26,593 bases of DNA from positions 1 to 26,593 of the IMG/VR virus record IMGVR_UViG_3300046463_000836, one strand, 5' to 3'. Position 1 is the first letter of the stretch, and every line of letters begins with the position of its first letter. The position numbers were made by a program, and so were the translations under genes. Below the pieces are notes generated by a model. That model did not search any database and had not been told where the DNA came from. It saw only the letters and a list, made by a program, of their open reading frames with translations. This document shows positions 7,321-16,055 of this stretch, piece by piece. This stretch comes from a virus.

Positions 7321-8238
7321 ATGGCAACAGCAGCATATAACGCAACGATCCGTGCCACGTCTCAGCCATCCATTGCTTTCACAGATGAAGCAATGACGGA
7401 CTCAGGAGATCACACCACGTATACGATCACCAATGCGGCAAAGCAGTTTCTTGATCGTGATGTGGCGGTGGTGACGCAGGCCCGGTACGATGAAATCCAA
7501 ACCGTGACCATCACCGGCGGCCCGACTGGCGGCACGTTCACGCTCACATTCGGGGCGAACACGACTACAGGGATTGCATACAATGCAGCGGCTTCTGCTG
7601 TGCAGTCAGCCCTTGTGGCACTGGCTTCTATTGGTGCTGGGAACGCGACCGTCTCAGGATCAGCAGGTGGGCCGTATACGGTAGACTTCACAGGATCGCT
7701 GGGCTATACAGCACAATCCTTGCTTACAGCATCAGGGGCTAGTTTGACTGGTGGCTCCTCACCGGGGGTCGCGATTGCACGCGTAAAGGGTGGCGCAACC
7801 TGGGCAACCATCACAACTGGATTCACACTCTACCGTGTCTATGCCCGTGTGACGTTCCTGGTGGCTCAGGCAACAACAACACAAGTGCGACTGCACAGTG
7901 GCAACTATTACGCGATCATCAGCATTGGCAATGCAAAAACTGCTGAATTTGCAGGCAAGATGGCCATGGATGACACGACGGTATTCAGCACGACCGGGGC
8001 TGAGTCTAGTATTCCGACGACCTTCTCCGGAACGGTCAAGTTGAGCACTGTCTGGCTCAATACAACGCGGGTAAAGTCGCTGAACGCTCGCGATCTCATT
8101 ATTCTTGACTTCTCGGTAGCTGGGGATAAATACAGTGGCTACTGCTGGGCAACAGACTCGGATATTAAGACCGATCCCAAGAAGGCGACACTGGAGAGTC
8201 TGACGTTCCTTTTGACCGACGAATTTTTTGAATCCTAA
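7321..8238 (+). CDS. Tail tube-like protein B with inserted Ig-like domain
   Basis: The product has 305 residues. It opens MATAAYNATIRA, like its neighbour. Residues ~57-155 form an inserted module with VTITGGPTGGTFTLTF, AYNAAASAVQSALVAL and GGPYTVDFTGSL, a recurring Ig-like domain of phage tail and surface proteins. Next comes a tube-like stretch, YRVYARVTFLVAQ, then the C-terminal part shared with the 6914 gene. It is therefore either the decorated major tail protein or a second tube subunit. GGAG lies just before ATG 7321. The function assignment combines paralogy with synteny (chaperone next). Confidence 0.75.
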   Translation: MATAAYNATIRATSQPSIAFTDEAMTDSGDHTTYTITNAAKQFLDRDVAVVTQARYDEIQTVTITGGPTGGTFTLTFGANTTTGIAYNAAASAVQSALVALASIGAGNATVSGSAGGPYTVDFTGSLGYTAQSLLTASGASLTGGSSPGVAIARVKGGATWATITTGFTLYRVYARVTFLVAQATTTQVRLHSGNYYAIISIGNAKTAEFAGKMAMDDTTVFSTTGAESSIPTTFSGTVKLSTVWLNTTRVKSLNARDLIILDFSVAGDKYSGYCWATDSDIKTDPKKATLESLTFLLTDEFFES

Positions 8239-8274
8239 TAAATGACCAGAGAGAGAGAAGGATGATGACACACG

Positions 8275-8643
8275 ATGAACGCACATGAAGCGAGAGTTTT
8301 ACTCTTCCAGCGTAAACTGGCCTACGAAGATTACAACGAGACGATACCCGGTGTGCCTGAGCTCAATGGCCAGCTCGGCATCTTAGAGTTGCGCGCAAGC
8401 GATACCGTGCATGCTGGCAAACTTGCGATGAATGAAAACGGAGAGAAAGACGAAGCGCTTGTACTTGGTGCTGTTGTCGCAAAGGCGCTTGTGTTGCGAG
8501 AGACAAAAGAGCGACTGTGCTCTGATACTGATATTGAGGCCGTGTCCAATTGGGGCATGCGTGTCTTGAAGCCACTGAGTGAGAAGATCGCGAAGCATTC
8601 AGGTTTGTCACCTGAGGCACTGGCTATTTCAAAAAAAAGTTAG
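8275..8643 (+). CDS. Tail assembly chaperone, short form (gpG-like)
   Basis: The 122-residue zero-frame product corresponds to the short chaperone made just before the tape-measure gene in siphoviruses. It is mostly helical and ends ...LAISKKS at TAG 8643, directly after an A8 run. GAAGGATG lies twelve bases before ATG 8275; upstream ATG codons at 8262 and 8265 lead only to a very short frame. In lambda and many relatives this protein coats the tape measure during tail assembly. Position and the frameshifted extension give the assignment; I see no strong sequence signature in the short form itself. Confidence 0.8.
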   Translation: MNAHEARVLLFQRKLAYEDYNETIPGVPELNGQLGILELRASDTVHAGKLAMNENGEKDEALVLGAVVAKALVLRETKERLCSDTDIEAVSNWGMRVLKPLSEKIAKHSGLSPEALAISKKS

Positions 8644-8816
8644 ATGAGGATAACAGACTCAGATTTTCTTTCCTGCTTGCAAAGGATCTGGGGGGAGGAA
8701 CGCACGAAGAGCTGATGGACAGAATGTCCAACAACGAATTTACGTATTGGCAAGCATTCTATGAGCTACAGGAACGCGACGAGAAACAAGCGATAAAGGA
8801 TGCACCGGGGAAATAA
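8275..8816 (+). CDS. Tail assembly chaperone, long -1 frameshift form (gpGT-like)
   Basis: After the A8 run the -1 frame stays open to TAA 8816. It reads KLDEDNRLRFSF, then HEELMDRMSNNEFTYWQAFY and ELQERDEKQAI, a typical T domain (the 'ms--e---w-a---i' pattern). No good start codon or ribosome site exists for this frame alone, so it should be made as a fusion of about 180 residues. The T domain recruits the tail-tube protein while the G part binds the tape measure. The frame ends five bases before the tape-measure ATG. Confidence 0.85.
8631..8638 (+). promoter_or_regulatory. Programmed -1 ribosomal frameshift slippery site (A8)
   Basis: Zero-frame codons are TCA AAA AAA AGT TAG, giving the canonical heptamer A AAA AAA at 8631-8637. 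A slip of one base back yields AAG TTA GAT and enters the T domain. The zero-frame stop is two codons downstream. I did not find an obvious strong pseudoknot nearby. Confidence 0.85.
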
Positions 8817-8820
8817 TGTA

Positions 8821-11800
8821 ATGTCAGGACTTCTTGGAGATTTGACCGTTAAATTTGGCATTGATTTGTCGAATATGACGAGCGGCATTGCACAAACAAA
8901 AGACCAGATGAGCTCACTTGCGCAAAGTGTCTCGTCTGCAACCTCTGTGTTCAAAACACTGGAGGGTAGTGCGAATGCTGGAAAGATCATCTCCAATACT
9001 GATGTTGCTCAAGCGCAATTGACGCTGATCGAATCGAAAGTAGACGAAGCCAAAGCCAAATTACAAACATTGCAAGATTCTGCGAATGCTGGCCAGGCGG
9101 TGACTGGTATTCCAGAAGCAGAGGCAAATCTGACGCTCCTTGAAGCAAAAGCACAGGAAGCACGTGGTGCGCTTTCGGACTTGCAAGGCGGGGAGGCACA
9201 GCTCTCGGTACAGTCTGAAGAAACCGCTGCCTCCAGCATATCGTTTGGGGAGCGGCTCACTGGGCTCGGAAGCAACTTGCTTGATATTGGCTCCAAGGTT
9301 GGGATGGCCGTCATGGGCTTTCAGGCGCTTGGACAAATGGCCATGCAAACCGCCTCATCCTTGCTTCAGCCTGCCATGACGGCGGAAACGACGCAGCTCA
9401 GTTTCGAGACACTCCTGCATTCAACAAGTGCAGCAAAAGACATGATGCAAAGTCTCAATACCTTTGCATCAGGCACGCCCATGCAGACCCAGTGGATCGA
9501 TGATGCAGCGGCAAAAATGCTGGCGTTTGGCTTCAAAACAACCTCTGTTATCCCCGATATCACCGCGATTGGTGACAGTCTCTCTGGACTTGGCAAACTC
9601 TCTTCCGCCTCGCTTGGGAGCATCGTTGACATATTCGGCAAGGTCCAAGCGGCGGGGAAGCTCACTGGCGGGGATATGATGCAGCTCTCCAACTGGGGCA
9701 TCCCTGCCTGGCAAGCACTCGCGGATTCTATGCATAAGCCAATCCCTGAATTGCAGAAAATGGTGTCATCGGGGTTGATACCGGCGGCTCAGGCGCTTCC
9801 AGCTCTCCAGCAAGGCATGGAATCGGTGTTTGGCGGGGGCATGGCCAAGCAGGCCAATACCATGACCGGTATCATTAGCACGCTCCAGTCTAATTTCCAG
9901 ATTGCTATGGCGGCGCTGGGCTCTCCGCTTATCAAAGTAGCTGAGCAGGGGCTGGGGCATATCAGCGATATCCTGGCCAGTAAAAGTTTTCAGGATTTTG
10001 CGACCCAGATGGGAACCAATGTCGGAAATGCCTTCACCTCGCTTCTTCCCATGCTATCTAATTTTGGAGCTGAAGCATCGAAGGTGTTCGGGATTCTCAA
10101 TGATGAAGGGCTCGGTGTCCTGATCGGGAGTTTCCAGACGCTCGGTTCTGCGGTCGGGAACCTCATCTCCCCATTCGGCCTCGTGGGGCAACTCCTAGCC
10201 AGTATTTTTACCAATGGCAATATAGAGAGTGGAGCACTCTCATTAGAAGGATCTTTTTATGATATAGCCGCCGCTATAGATCTTTTAAGTGCTGGTATTC
10301 AATCCGTCACAAACTTCTTCAAGGAAAATAGCATTCAGGCACAAATCGTCGAGGATCTGATGATTGGTATCGGGGTAGCAATCGCAACGATCCAAATCGG
10401 CGCATTTGTAGCAACGATCCCCGCCCTGGTCGCTGGGTTTATCGCCTGGGCAGGGGCAGCAACCGCAGCGGCCATTGCTACGATAATCGCAGCGGCTCCG
10501 ATCGTGCTTATCGGGCTGGCCATCGCGTTGGTTGTGGCTGGAATAATACTCGCTGTGCAGCATTGGGGCGATATCTCTAAGTGGTTGGTTGGTGCCTGGT
10601 CAAATGTTTCTGGCTTCTTTGCAGGCATGTGGGCAACTATCCAGGGCTTCTTTGGGGGCATGGGCCAGTGGTTTCAGGACCGATTTACCGATGCATCTAA
10701 CGGCGTGAAATCAGGGTTCCAAGGTGCACAAAGCTTCTTTGGTGGGCTTGGGCAATGGTTCAACGCCAAAGGGGCGGAAGCTGGGCAAGGGGCGAAAACG
10801 GGCTTGCAATCGGTGACAGATTCCTATATGGCCATGGCTCATAGCGCCGCTGATTCTATGATCTGGCTCTACAACCACAACTACTACGTCAAAGCGACGG
10901 TTGACGCGATTACGAAGTGGACCGGGGACGCGGGCGCGTGGCTACAATCCACTTGGTCAAGTATAACCGGGTGGATATCATCAGAGTGGCAGGCATTAGG
11001 GGCAGCGGCTACGCTCTACTGGGGCCAAATGACCACATTCATCTCTCAAAAGCTCCAAGAGGCTCAAGCATTTATCACGTCCATATGGAACGCTGTTACT
11101 GGATGGCTTGGGGCGAAATGGGCGGTCATCTCCCTGGCTGCCACGTTGTACTGGACGGCTATTTCTGCAATCATCTCTCAGAAACTCCAAGAGGCGCAAG
11201 CGTTTATCATGTCCATCTGGACAGCCGCAGCGGGTTGGATAGGGGCGCAATGGAATCTGCTCGCAGGGATGGCGAATGCGGCCTGGGTCCGTGTCTCAGG
11301 CGTGTTTGCTTCTATTTGGACGACCTACATATCAGGTCCACTTGGCAGTCTTTGGAATCAGATCGTTGGCTGGTTCGGGAACCTGAGCAACCAGGCGTAT
11401 AGCTCAGGAACCAATTTCATAAATATGCTCGTGTCGGGTATCCAGTCAGGCGCGGGGTCCATCTGGAATGCAGTGCTTGGAATAGCAAACCAGATATGGA
11501 AGGCGCTCGGATTTCACAGTCCTGCAAAGGCTGGTCCGGGAGCTGATGCTGATACATGGATGCCGAACCTTGTCAATATGCTCTCAAGTTCCCTCATCGC
11601 CCAGCAACCCAAAATGTCACTCGCGGTTCAGACGATCGCACAGCCCCTGGCCATGATGAATGCAGGTTCGTATCCAGCACAAAGCGGGGGGAGTAGCGTA
11701 CCACTGCAAGGCGGCTCGTCAGCGGGTTCTACAGCAACAGGAGATCAGCACTTTCACATCTATATTGGCAATGAAGAGTTTGCGCATATGGTCGGAAATG

Positions 11801-11844
11801 CGCAGATGCGAAATACCAGGCTGAGAACGGGGATGAGAATATGA
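8821..11844 (+). CDS. Tail tape-measure protein
   Basis: The product has 1007 residues from ATG 8821. ATG 8800 is in frame but lies inside the chaperone T domain, and GGGGA sits before 8821. The N terminus is helical, with Ala- and Gln-rich coiled coil to residue ~140. Residues ~185-380 hold the conserved tape-measure domain, with FETLLHSTSAAKDMM, IGDSLSGLGK and GGDMMQLSNWGIPAWQAL. A long hydrophobic stretch at ~513-581 is the usual membrane-active region. The C-terminal part carries Trp-rich repeats. At about 1.5 angstrom per residue, the known rule, the tail would be near 150 nm. The stop overlaps the next start (ATGA). Confidence 0.95.
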   Translation: MSGLLGDLTVKFGIDLSNMTSGIAQTKDQMSSLAQSVSSATSVFKTLEGSANAGKIISNTDVAQAQLTLIESKVDEAKAKLQTLQDSANAGQAVTGIPEAEANLTLLEAKAQEARGALSDLQGGEAQLSVQSEETAASSISFGERLTGLGSNLLDIGSKVGMAVMGFQALGQMAMQTASSLLQPAMTAETTQLSFETLLHSTSAAKDMMQSLNTFASGTPMQTQWIDDAAAKMLAFGFKTTSVIPDITAIGDSLSGLGKLSSASLGSIVDIFGKVQAAGKLTGGDMMQLSNWGIPAWQALADSMHKPIPELQKMVSSGLIPAAQALPALQQGMESVFGGGMAKQANTMTGIISTLQSNFQIAMAALGSPLIKVAEQGLGHISDILASKSFQDFATQMGTNVGNAFTSLLPMLSNFGAEASKVFGILNDEGLGVLIGSFQTLGSAVGNLISPFGLVGQLLASIFTNGNIESGALSLEGSFYDIAAAIDLLSAGIQSVTNFFKENSIQAQIVEDLMIGIGVAIATIQIGAFVATIPALVAGFIAWAGAATAAAIATIIAAAPIVLIGLAIALVVAGIILAVQHWGDISKWLVGAWSNVSGFFAGMWATIQGFFGGMGQWFQDRFTDASNGVKSGFQGAQSFFGGLGQWFNAKGAEAGQGAKTGLQSVTDSYMAMAHSAADSMIWLYNHNYYVKATVDAITKWTGDAGAWLQSTWSSITGWISSEWQALGAAATLYWGQMTTFISQKLQEAQAFITSIWNAVTGWLGAKWAVISLAATLYWTAISAIISQKLQEAQAFIMSIWTAAAGWIGAQWNLLAGMANAAWVRVSGVFASIWTTYISGPLGSLWNQIVGWFGNLSNQAYSSGTNFINMLVSGIQSGAGSIWNAVLGIANQIWKALGFHSPAKAGPGADADTWMPNLVNMLSSSLIAQQPKMSLAVQTIAQPLAMMNAGSYPAQSGGSSVPLQGGSSAGSTATGDQHFHIYIGNEEFAHMVGNAQMRNTRLRTGMRI
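10987..11250 (+). repeat. Tandem 132-bp repeat within the tape measure
   Basis: Two adjacent 44-codon units (10987-11118 and 11119-11250) encode near copies. Both contain AATLYW, ISQKLQEAQAFI and SIWxAxxGW(L/I)GA. A diverged partial unit (WLQSTWSSITGWISSEW) precedes them. The exact multiple of 44 codons suggests a recent in-frame duplication, a known way for tape measures to change tail length. Confidence 0.8.
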
Positions 11845-14800
11845 CGCTTACTATCACTATTGGAGGCAACCCGGTTAATCCACTGTATCAGTCGGTCAAG
11901 CCACATGATACGGTAGATCTGCGCTCAACGCTCTCATTTGTGGTTCGTGACGATAGCGGAACCGCGAATTATCAGCCAGGAGAGCCGGTCACACTGCTTG
12001 ATGACGTGTCGGGTTACAGGTTCGATGGTTTCGTCAATGATACTCAGGCCATAAATATCTATCCGAATAGCACCAACTTTATCACGGTCACCTGCTCAGA
12101 CAATCACGCAATAGCAGACTGGGTCTACTCGAAGAAGGATTATGAGCATCAGTTCGCAGGTGATATTGCATCCGATCTTCTGAGCAACTATCTTGCAGCG
12201 GAAGGGGTGACTGCGCACTATGCGATTCGTAGGGATACGACACAGGCGCAATTTTCGCAAGGGACACTGAGCGGCACAGCGGCAACGAACAATGTGGTCG
12301 ATGGAGATCTGGAGTTGGCTCCGGCTGGGTCATCTGTCGAAATTGTTGAAGCAACGACCGCTCAATTCTCAACAGGCACGCTCACCAATACAGTGGCAAC
12401 GAATAACACGCTGATGGCCAGTGCAGATCAGGTCATTAAATTTACAGGAACGATGAACATCCCAAATTTCACAAATGGAGTAGCTCAATATAAAATTTGG
12501 AGTGGTAATTATACGGTCGTATTGGCAGATCGGCTTAACTGGACTACTCTTATTGATTCGGTTTCGTCTGAAATAAAAGCAACTTTAGATATTATCTTTA
12601 GTGACGGTAGTAATTATCTAGCCACTGACGTACAAAGTGATAAAAACTCACTTTTGCCAGCCGCGTCTACAGATTTGAGTGGGTATGCAGACAGCAAATG
12701 GTATGACCGGAGCGTCTTGTTTACGTATGTAGGTAAAACCGTTGTGGCCGTTGTGGCCGTTTTAGGCGGAACGAAAACGGGTCCATATACAGCGTATTTT
12801 AAAAATATATCAATTGGTTCTCAGACGATATTTAATGGTACTTTACAGATGGTACAGCAGTTGCAAATTGTAGGATACACGAATTTAAGTTTATCTCAAG
12901 TGCCTGCGTATAATTTGCAGAAAGCACTCACAGGGACAATCATAGGGAATGAGGCGGACCTCAGTAGCAGTGTTGTCCATCAGCGTATAAGCACGGCATA
13001 TGACATAAGTAGCACTGTCCTTCTCAGAGATAGCTTTATTTCTTGGAATGCTATAGTACCATCTGGCACTATTTTCGCTGTAAAATGCAGTTTGAACGGT
13101 GGTCCAGCTATAGATTGCGTGAACAATGCGCCAATTCCTGGCTTGCTCCCAGGAATGAACACATCAGGCTGTACCCTCACGTTCTATGAGCAATTTTACA
13201 GAATTCCAGGAGCCAGTCCAGAAGTAGCACCGACATTGAATGCGCTAGAAGTCACCATCAATCCATCATTCCCTTGCACGAAAAATGATCTCATCTACGA
13301 TACGCTCTTCTCAGGAAGTGAGGCGGGCGCTGTATTTTCAGGGACAGTGGGAGATGGAGCGGGGGCGAGGCTGCTGTCATTGCAAGGGATTACAAGAAAT
13401 TGGGACGATATAAACATCTCAAATCAAACGGGATACTTCGGTTCTCTCGCTTTTCAAACAATATCACAGCGTTCTTTGTCAATAATTAATATAATATCTA
13501 CGAATGGTGAGCAAAAAATAAGGTTCGACTTTGCTGGCCAGTATCAAAATTTTACATCTGAAATGGACGTACAGATTACTTCAGATGTAAACTTACAAGC
13601 CGGTCCGCTCTATAGATGTACAAATCTAAGCACGAATGCAGGGAGTTTTGCGTATGCGGTCTATTTGTCCCAGTCCGGAATATCGTTGCGCAGGGGAACA
13701 AATACGACAGGTGGTGGGAGTATTACCACCGTTGCAACGGTCGCCCTTACATTAACCGCGAATTCCTGGCATCGGGTAAAAACGGTGATATCCGGTACGA
13801 ATCATAAGATATATTTAGACGATGTATTACAAATCAATGCAACGTCTACAAACTTCAATGCGGCGGGGTATCTGGGTGTTATCGCATTAACCAGTACAAG
13901 TACAGATTATCAAGGCGTGAGCTATGATAATTTCGGTGTCATGCCAGCACTGACAGGCACCTGGACCTCTCCGAGCCTGTCACTTTCAAGCTTGGCTACC
14001 TATGGCAATAGCTACCTCTACTGGCGTGATCGTTCGGATTCACCGAATGCAGATGATAGCGTTGTGATGCAGATATCTACCGATGGTGGCAGCACGTACA
14101 CCCCATGCATTAATGGACAGCCTTTGCCCATCTTCACGTCAGGCCAATCCCTCGCAAGTGTGAGTTTGCTTTTGCAAGTTGTCCTCACGACAACAACAGC
14201 CACGCGTATGGCGGCTATGGATATGCCGCATCTTCTGATTATCGGCGGCTATAGTAGCTCTGGTTCCCGACTCTCGCCTGCTTTATCGCTCGACTCAGTG
14301 GCGGGTGCAGCCGGCTCCACACTCGTTTCTTGGGACGCCATTCTTTTTCCGGGGACTGCGCTTTTTATCGACGCCACGCTTGATAATGGCGTGACATTCA
14401 CCAATGTTGGTGGTGGCGCGTCAGGGAGTGCATCAATTCCTGGTATCATCACACAGCCAGATCCAATTATCGATGAATTCGATACAGCACGCATACGCTA
14501 CGTTCCACGCGTCTTTGGTGGCACGCTTATCCTGACCATCGCCAACCCGAACTACACGTTATATTCACTTGGCTCAGGCGTTGCGGTCATTGCCTATGAC
14601 GTCGCTCATAGTCGTATTGCCTGCACCGGGTCGAGTGGGAACAATACGCTGTATCGATCGGATCTCGTCTCCTCTGCCGATATGAGTATCCAGGCTGATT
14701 TTGATGAGGCAAATAATAGCGGCTTGGCTGTTCGTATCACGAGCACGAATAGCTGCTACCTTGCCTCCCTCTCGGATAGTGCAGCGGGCAACACGTTTTC

Positions 14801-16055
14801 GCTGTATTCTGTGGTGAATGGCACGGTGTTTACCCAGCTCGCGGCAGGATCACTCAGCTTCACCCGTGATACGCCACATCGCTTTCTCCTCTCAGCAATC
14901 GGTACAACCATCATGCTGAGCATGGACGGGGTGACACTGGCCAGTGTTACCAACAATGCGGTTATGGGGACTGGCAAAGCAGCCCTGCTCCTCAATCAGC
15001 TTTTACGTTGTTACGGGTTACGCATCCAAGGCCTGGGTGCTTCTGTCGTGGGCACACGCGTCTCAACAAGAGCAAGGCTGATCAGCACAAGTCCGTCGGT
15101 GACGCCACAACTGACTGATCTCACGGTGAGCGTGCACAATCCAAACATTGCTAATGGCGCATTCATCCCGCTTGCACAATACTCTGTCTTGTCAGGCTCA
15201 AGCAACACCCTTGCCCAGGACTTTGATGATCTGGCAAAACGGAGCAATTACGTCTGGGATATTGATACCAATTTTGATTTCTTCATGGGGCCACGCCATG
15301 CAAAACCCGCGCCCTGGATACTTACAGGCCCTGATGTTCTTGTTGCCAATTGCCAGTTGCACACCATCAACGACTTGTATCGCAATGATCAGTTTGGCGT
15401 GGGTGGGAAAGACATTATCCCGTTCACAAAAACATTTGTGGGGGATGGCAGCACGACGAACTGGACCATGGATTATCCAGTCGATAGCCTGATCAGCGTA
15501 TCGATTAACAACGTGGCCGCCACCGTCGGGGTGAAGGGGGTAGACACGGGCCGGGATTTCTACTATGAGCAGGGGAGCCTGGTCATCATACAAAGTGCAA
15601 CTGCGCTCCCTCGCGTGAACACACAAACGCTTGTCTTTGCGTATAACGCGCAGGTCAATACGGTTGTTGAAATGCGGAGTGATGCACAGATCGCACTTCG
15701 AGCGGTGATCGATGGAACAAACGGCATTATTGAGATGACTGAGACGATGGCTGGTCTGAGTAAAACAGCAATGATCCAGTTGGTCCAGTCACGACTGAAT
15801 CAATATGCCGTGGTCGGCCAAACGCTCACCTGTACCATCATGCGTAGTGGCCTAGCTGCCGGTATGCTCATTCCGGTATTCTTCTCTCGGTTCAACATTC
15901 TGGACGGGCAATTCTTGATTACCGATGTCTCGCCAACCTGGTCAATATCGCGGGGAACGCTTCAGCAATATTATGCGCTCACGATGACAAGTGGGCCGGT
16001 TATCGGGGATTATGCACGCTTCCTCTCCAATATCGCAAAGGGGGGATTATCGTGA
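11841..16055 (+). CDS. Large mosaic tail-tip/baseplate protein with lectin-like insertions
   Basis: The product has 1404 residues and directly follows the tape measure with an ATGA overlap, the position of distal tail or tail-associated proteins. Residues 1-130 look like a baseplate hub start (MTLTITIGGNPV, GEPVTLLDD, GYRFDGFV). Residues ~1110-1404 resemble a hub C terminus (YVWDIDTNFDFFM, SRFNILDGQFLITDVSPTWS). Between them lie beta-rich modules, including two LamG/concanavalin-like domains. One is at ~530-697 (WHRVKTVISGTNHKIYLDDV), the other at ~905-1065 (PHRFLLSAIGTTIMLSMDGV). These folds often bind glycans, so host-surface recognition is plausible. Parts are distinctly AT-rich compared with the flanks, suggesting acquired modules. 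Confidence 0.8.
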   Translation: MTLTITIGGNPVNPLYQSVKPHDTVDLRSTLSFVVRDDSGTANYQPGEPVTLLDDVSGYRFDGFVNDTQAINIYPNSTNFITVTCSDNHAIADWVYSKKDYEHQFAGDIASDLLSNYLAAEGVTAHYAIRRDTTQAQFSQGTLSGTAATNNVVDGDLELAPAGSSVEIVEATTAQFSTGTLTNTVATNNTLMASADQVIKFTGTMNIPNFTNGVAQYKIWSGNYTVVLADRLNWTTLIDSVSSEIKATLDIIFSDGSNYLATDVQSDKNSLLPAASTDLSGYADSKWYDRSVLFTYVGKTVVAVVAVLGGTKTGPYTAYFKNISIGSQTIFNGTLQMVQQLQIVGYTNLSLSQVPAYNLQKALTGTIIGNEADLSSSVVHQRISTAYDISSTVLLRDSFISWNAIVPSGTIFAVKCSLNGGPAIDCVNNAPIPGLLPGMNTSGCTLTFYEQFYRIPGASPEVAPTLNALEVTINPSFPCTKNDLIYDTLFSGSEAGAVFSGTVGDGAGARLLSLQGITRNWDDINISNQTGYFGSLAFQTISQRSLSIINIISTNGEQKIRFDFAGQYQNFTSEMDVQITSDVNLQAGPLYRCTNLSTNAGSFAYAVYLSQSGISLRRGTNTTGGGSITTVATVALTLTANSWHRVKTVISGTNHKIYLDDVLQINATSTNFNAAGYLGVIALTSTSTDYQGVSYDNFGVMPALTGTWTSPSLSLSSLATYGNSYLYWRDRSDSPNADDSVVMQISTDGGSTYTPCINGQPLPIFTSGQSLASVSLLLQVVLTTTTATRMAAMDMPHLLIIGGYSSSGSRLSPALSLDSVAGAAGSTLVSWDAILFPGTALFIDATLDNGVTFTNVGGGASGSASIPGIITQPDPIIDEFDTARIRYVPRVFGGTLILTIANPNYTLYSLGSGVAVIAYDVAHSRIACTGSSGNNTLYRSDLVSSADMSIQADFDEANNSGLAVRITSTNSCYLASLSDSAAGNTFSLYSVVNGTVFTQLAAGSLSFTRDTPHRFLLSAIGTTIMLSMDGVTLASVTNNAVMGTGKAALLLNQLLRCYGLRIQGLGASVVGTRVSTRARLISTSPSVTPQLTDLTVSVHNPNIANGAFIPLAQYSVLSGSSNTLAQDFDDLAKRSNYVWDIDTNFDFFMGPRHAKPAPWILTGPDVLVANCQLHTINDLYRNDQFGVGGKDIIPFTKTFVGDGSTTNWTMDYPVDSLISVSINNVAATVGVKGVDTGRDFYYEQGSLVIIQSATALPRVNTQTLVFAYNAQVNTVVEMRSDAQIALRAVIDGTNGIIEMTETMAGLSKTAMIQLVQSRLNQYAVVGQTLTCTIMRSGLAAGMLIPVFFSRFNILDGQFLITDVSPTWSISRGTLQQYYALTMTSGPVIGDYARFLSNIAKGGLS
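12247..12413 (+). repeat. Degenerate 114-bp duplication in tail-tip gene
   Basis: The codons for AQFSQGTLSGTAATNN (from about 12246) recur 114 bases on as AQFSTGTLTNTVATNN (from about 12360). The offset is exactly 38 codons. This marks a duplicated strand or linker at the edge of the AT-rich insertion. Confidence 0.7.
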
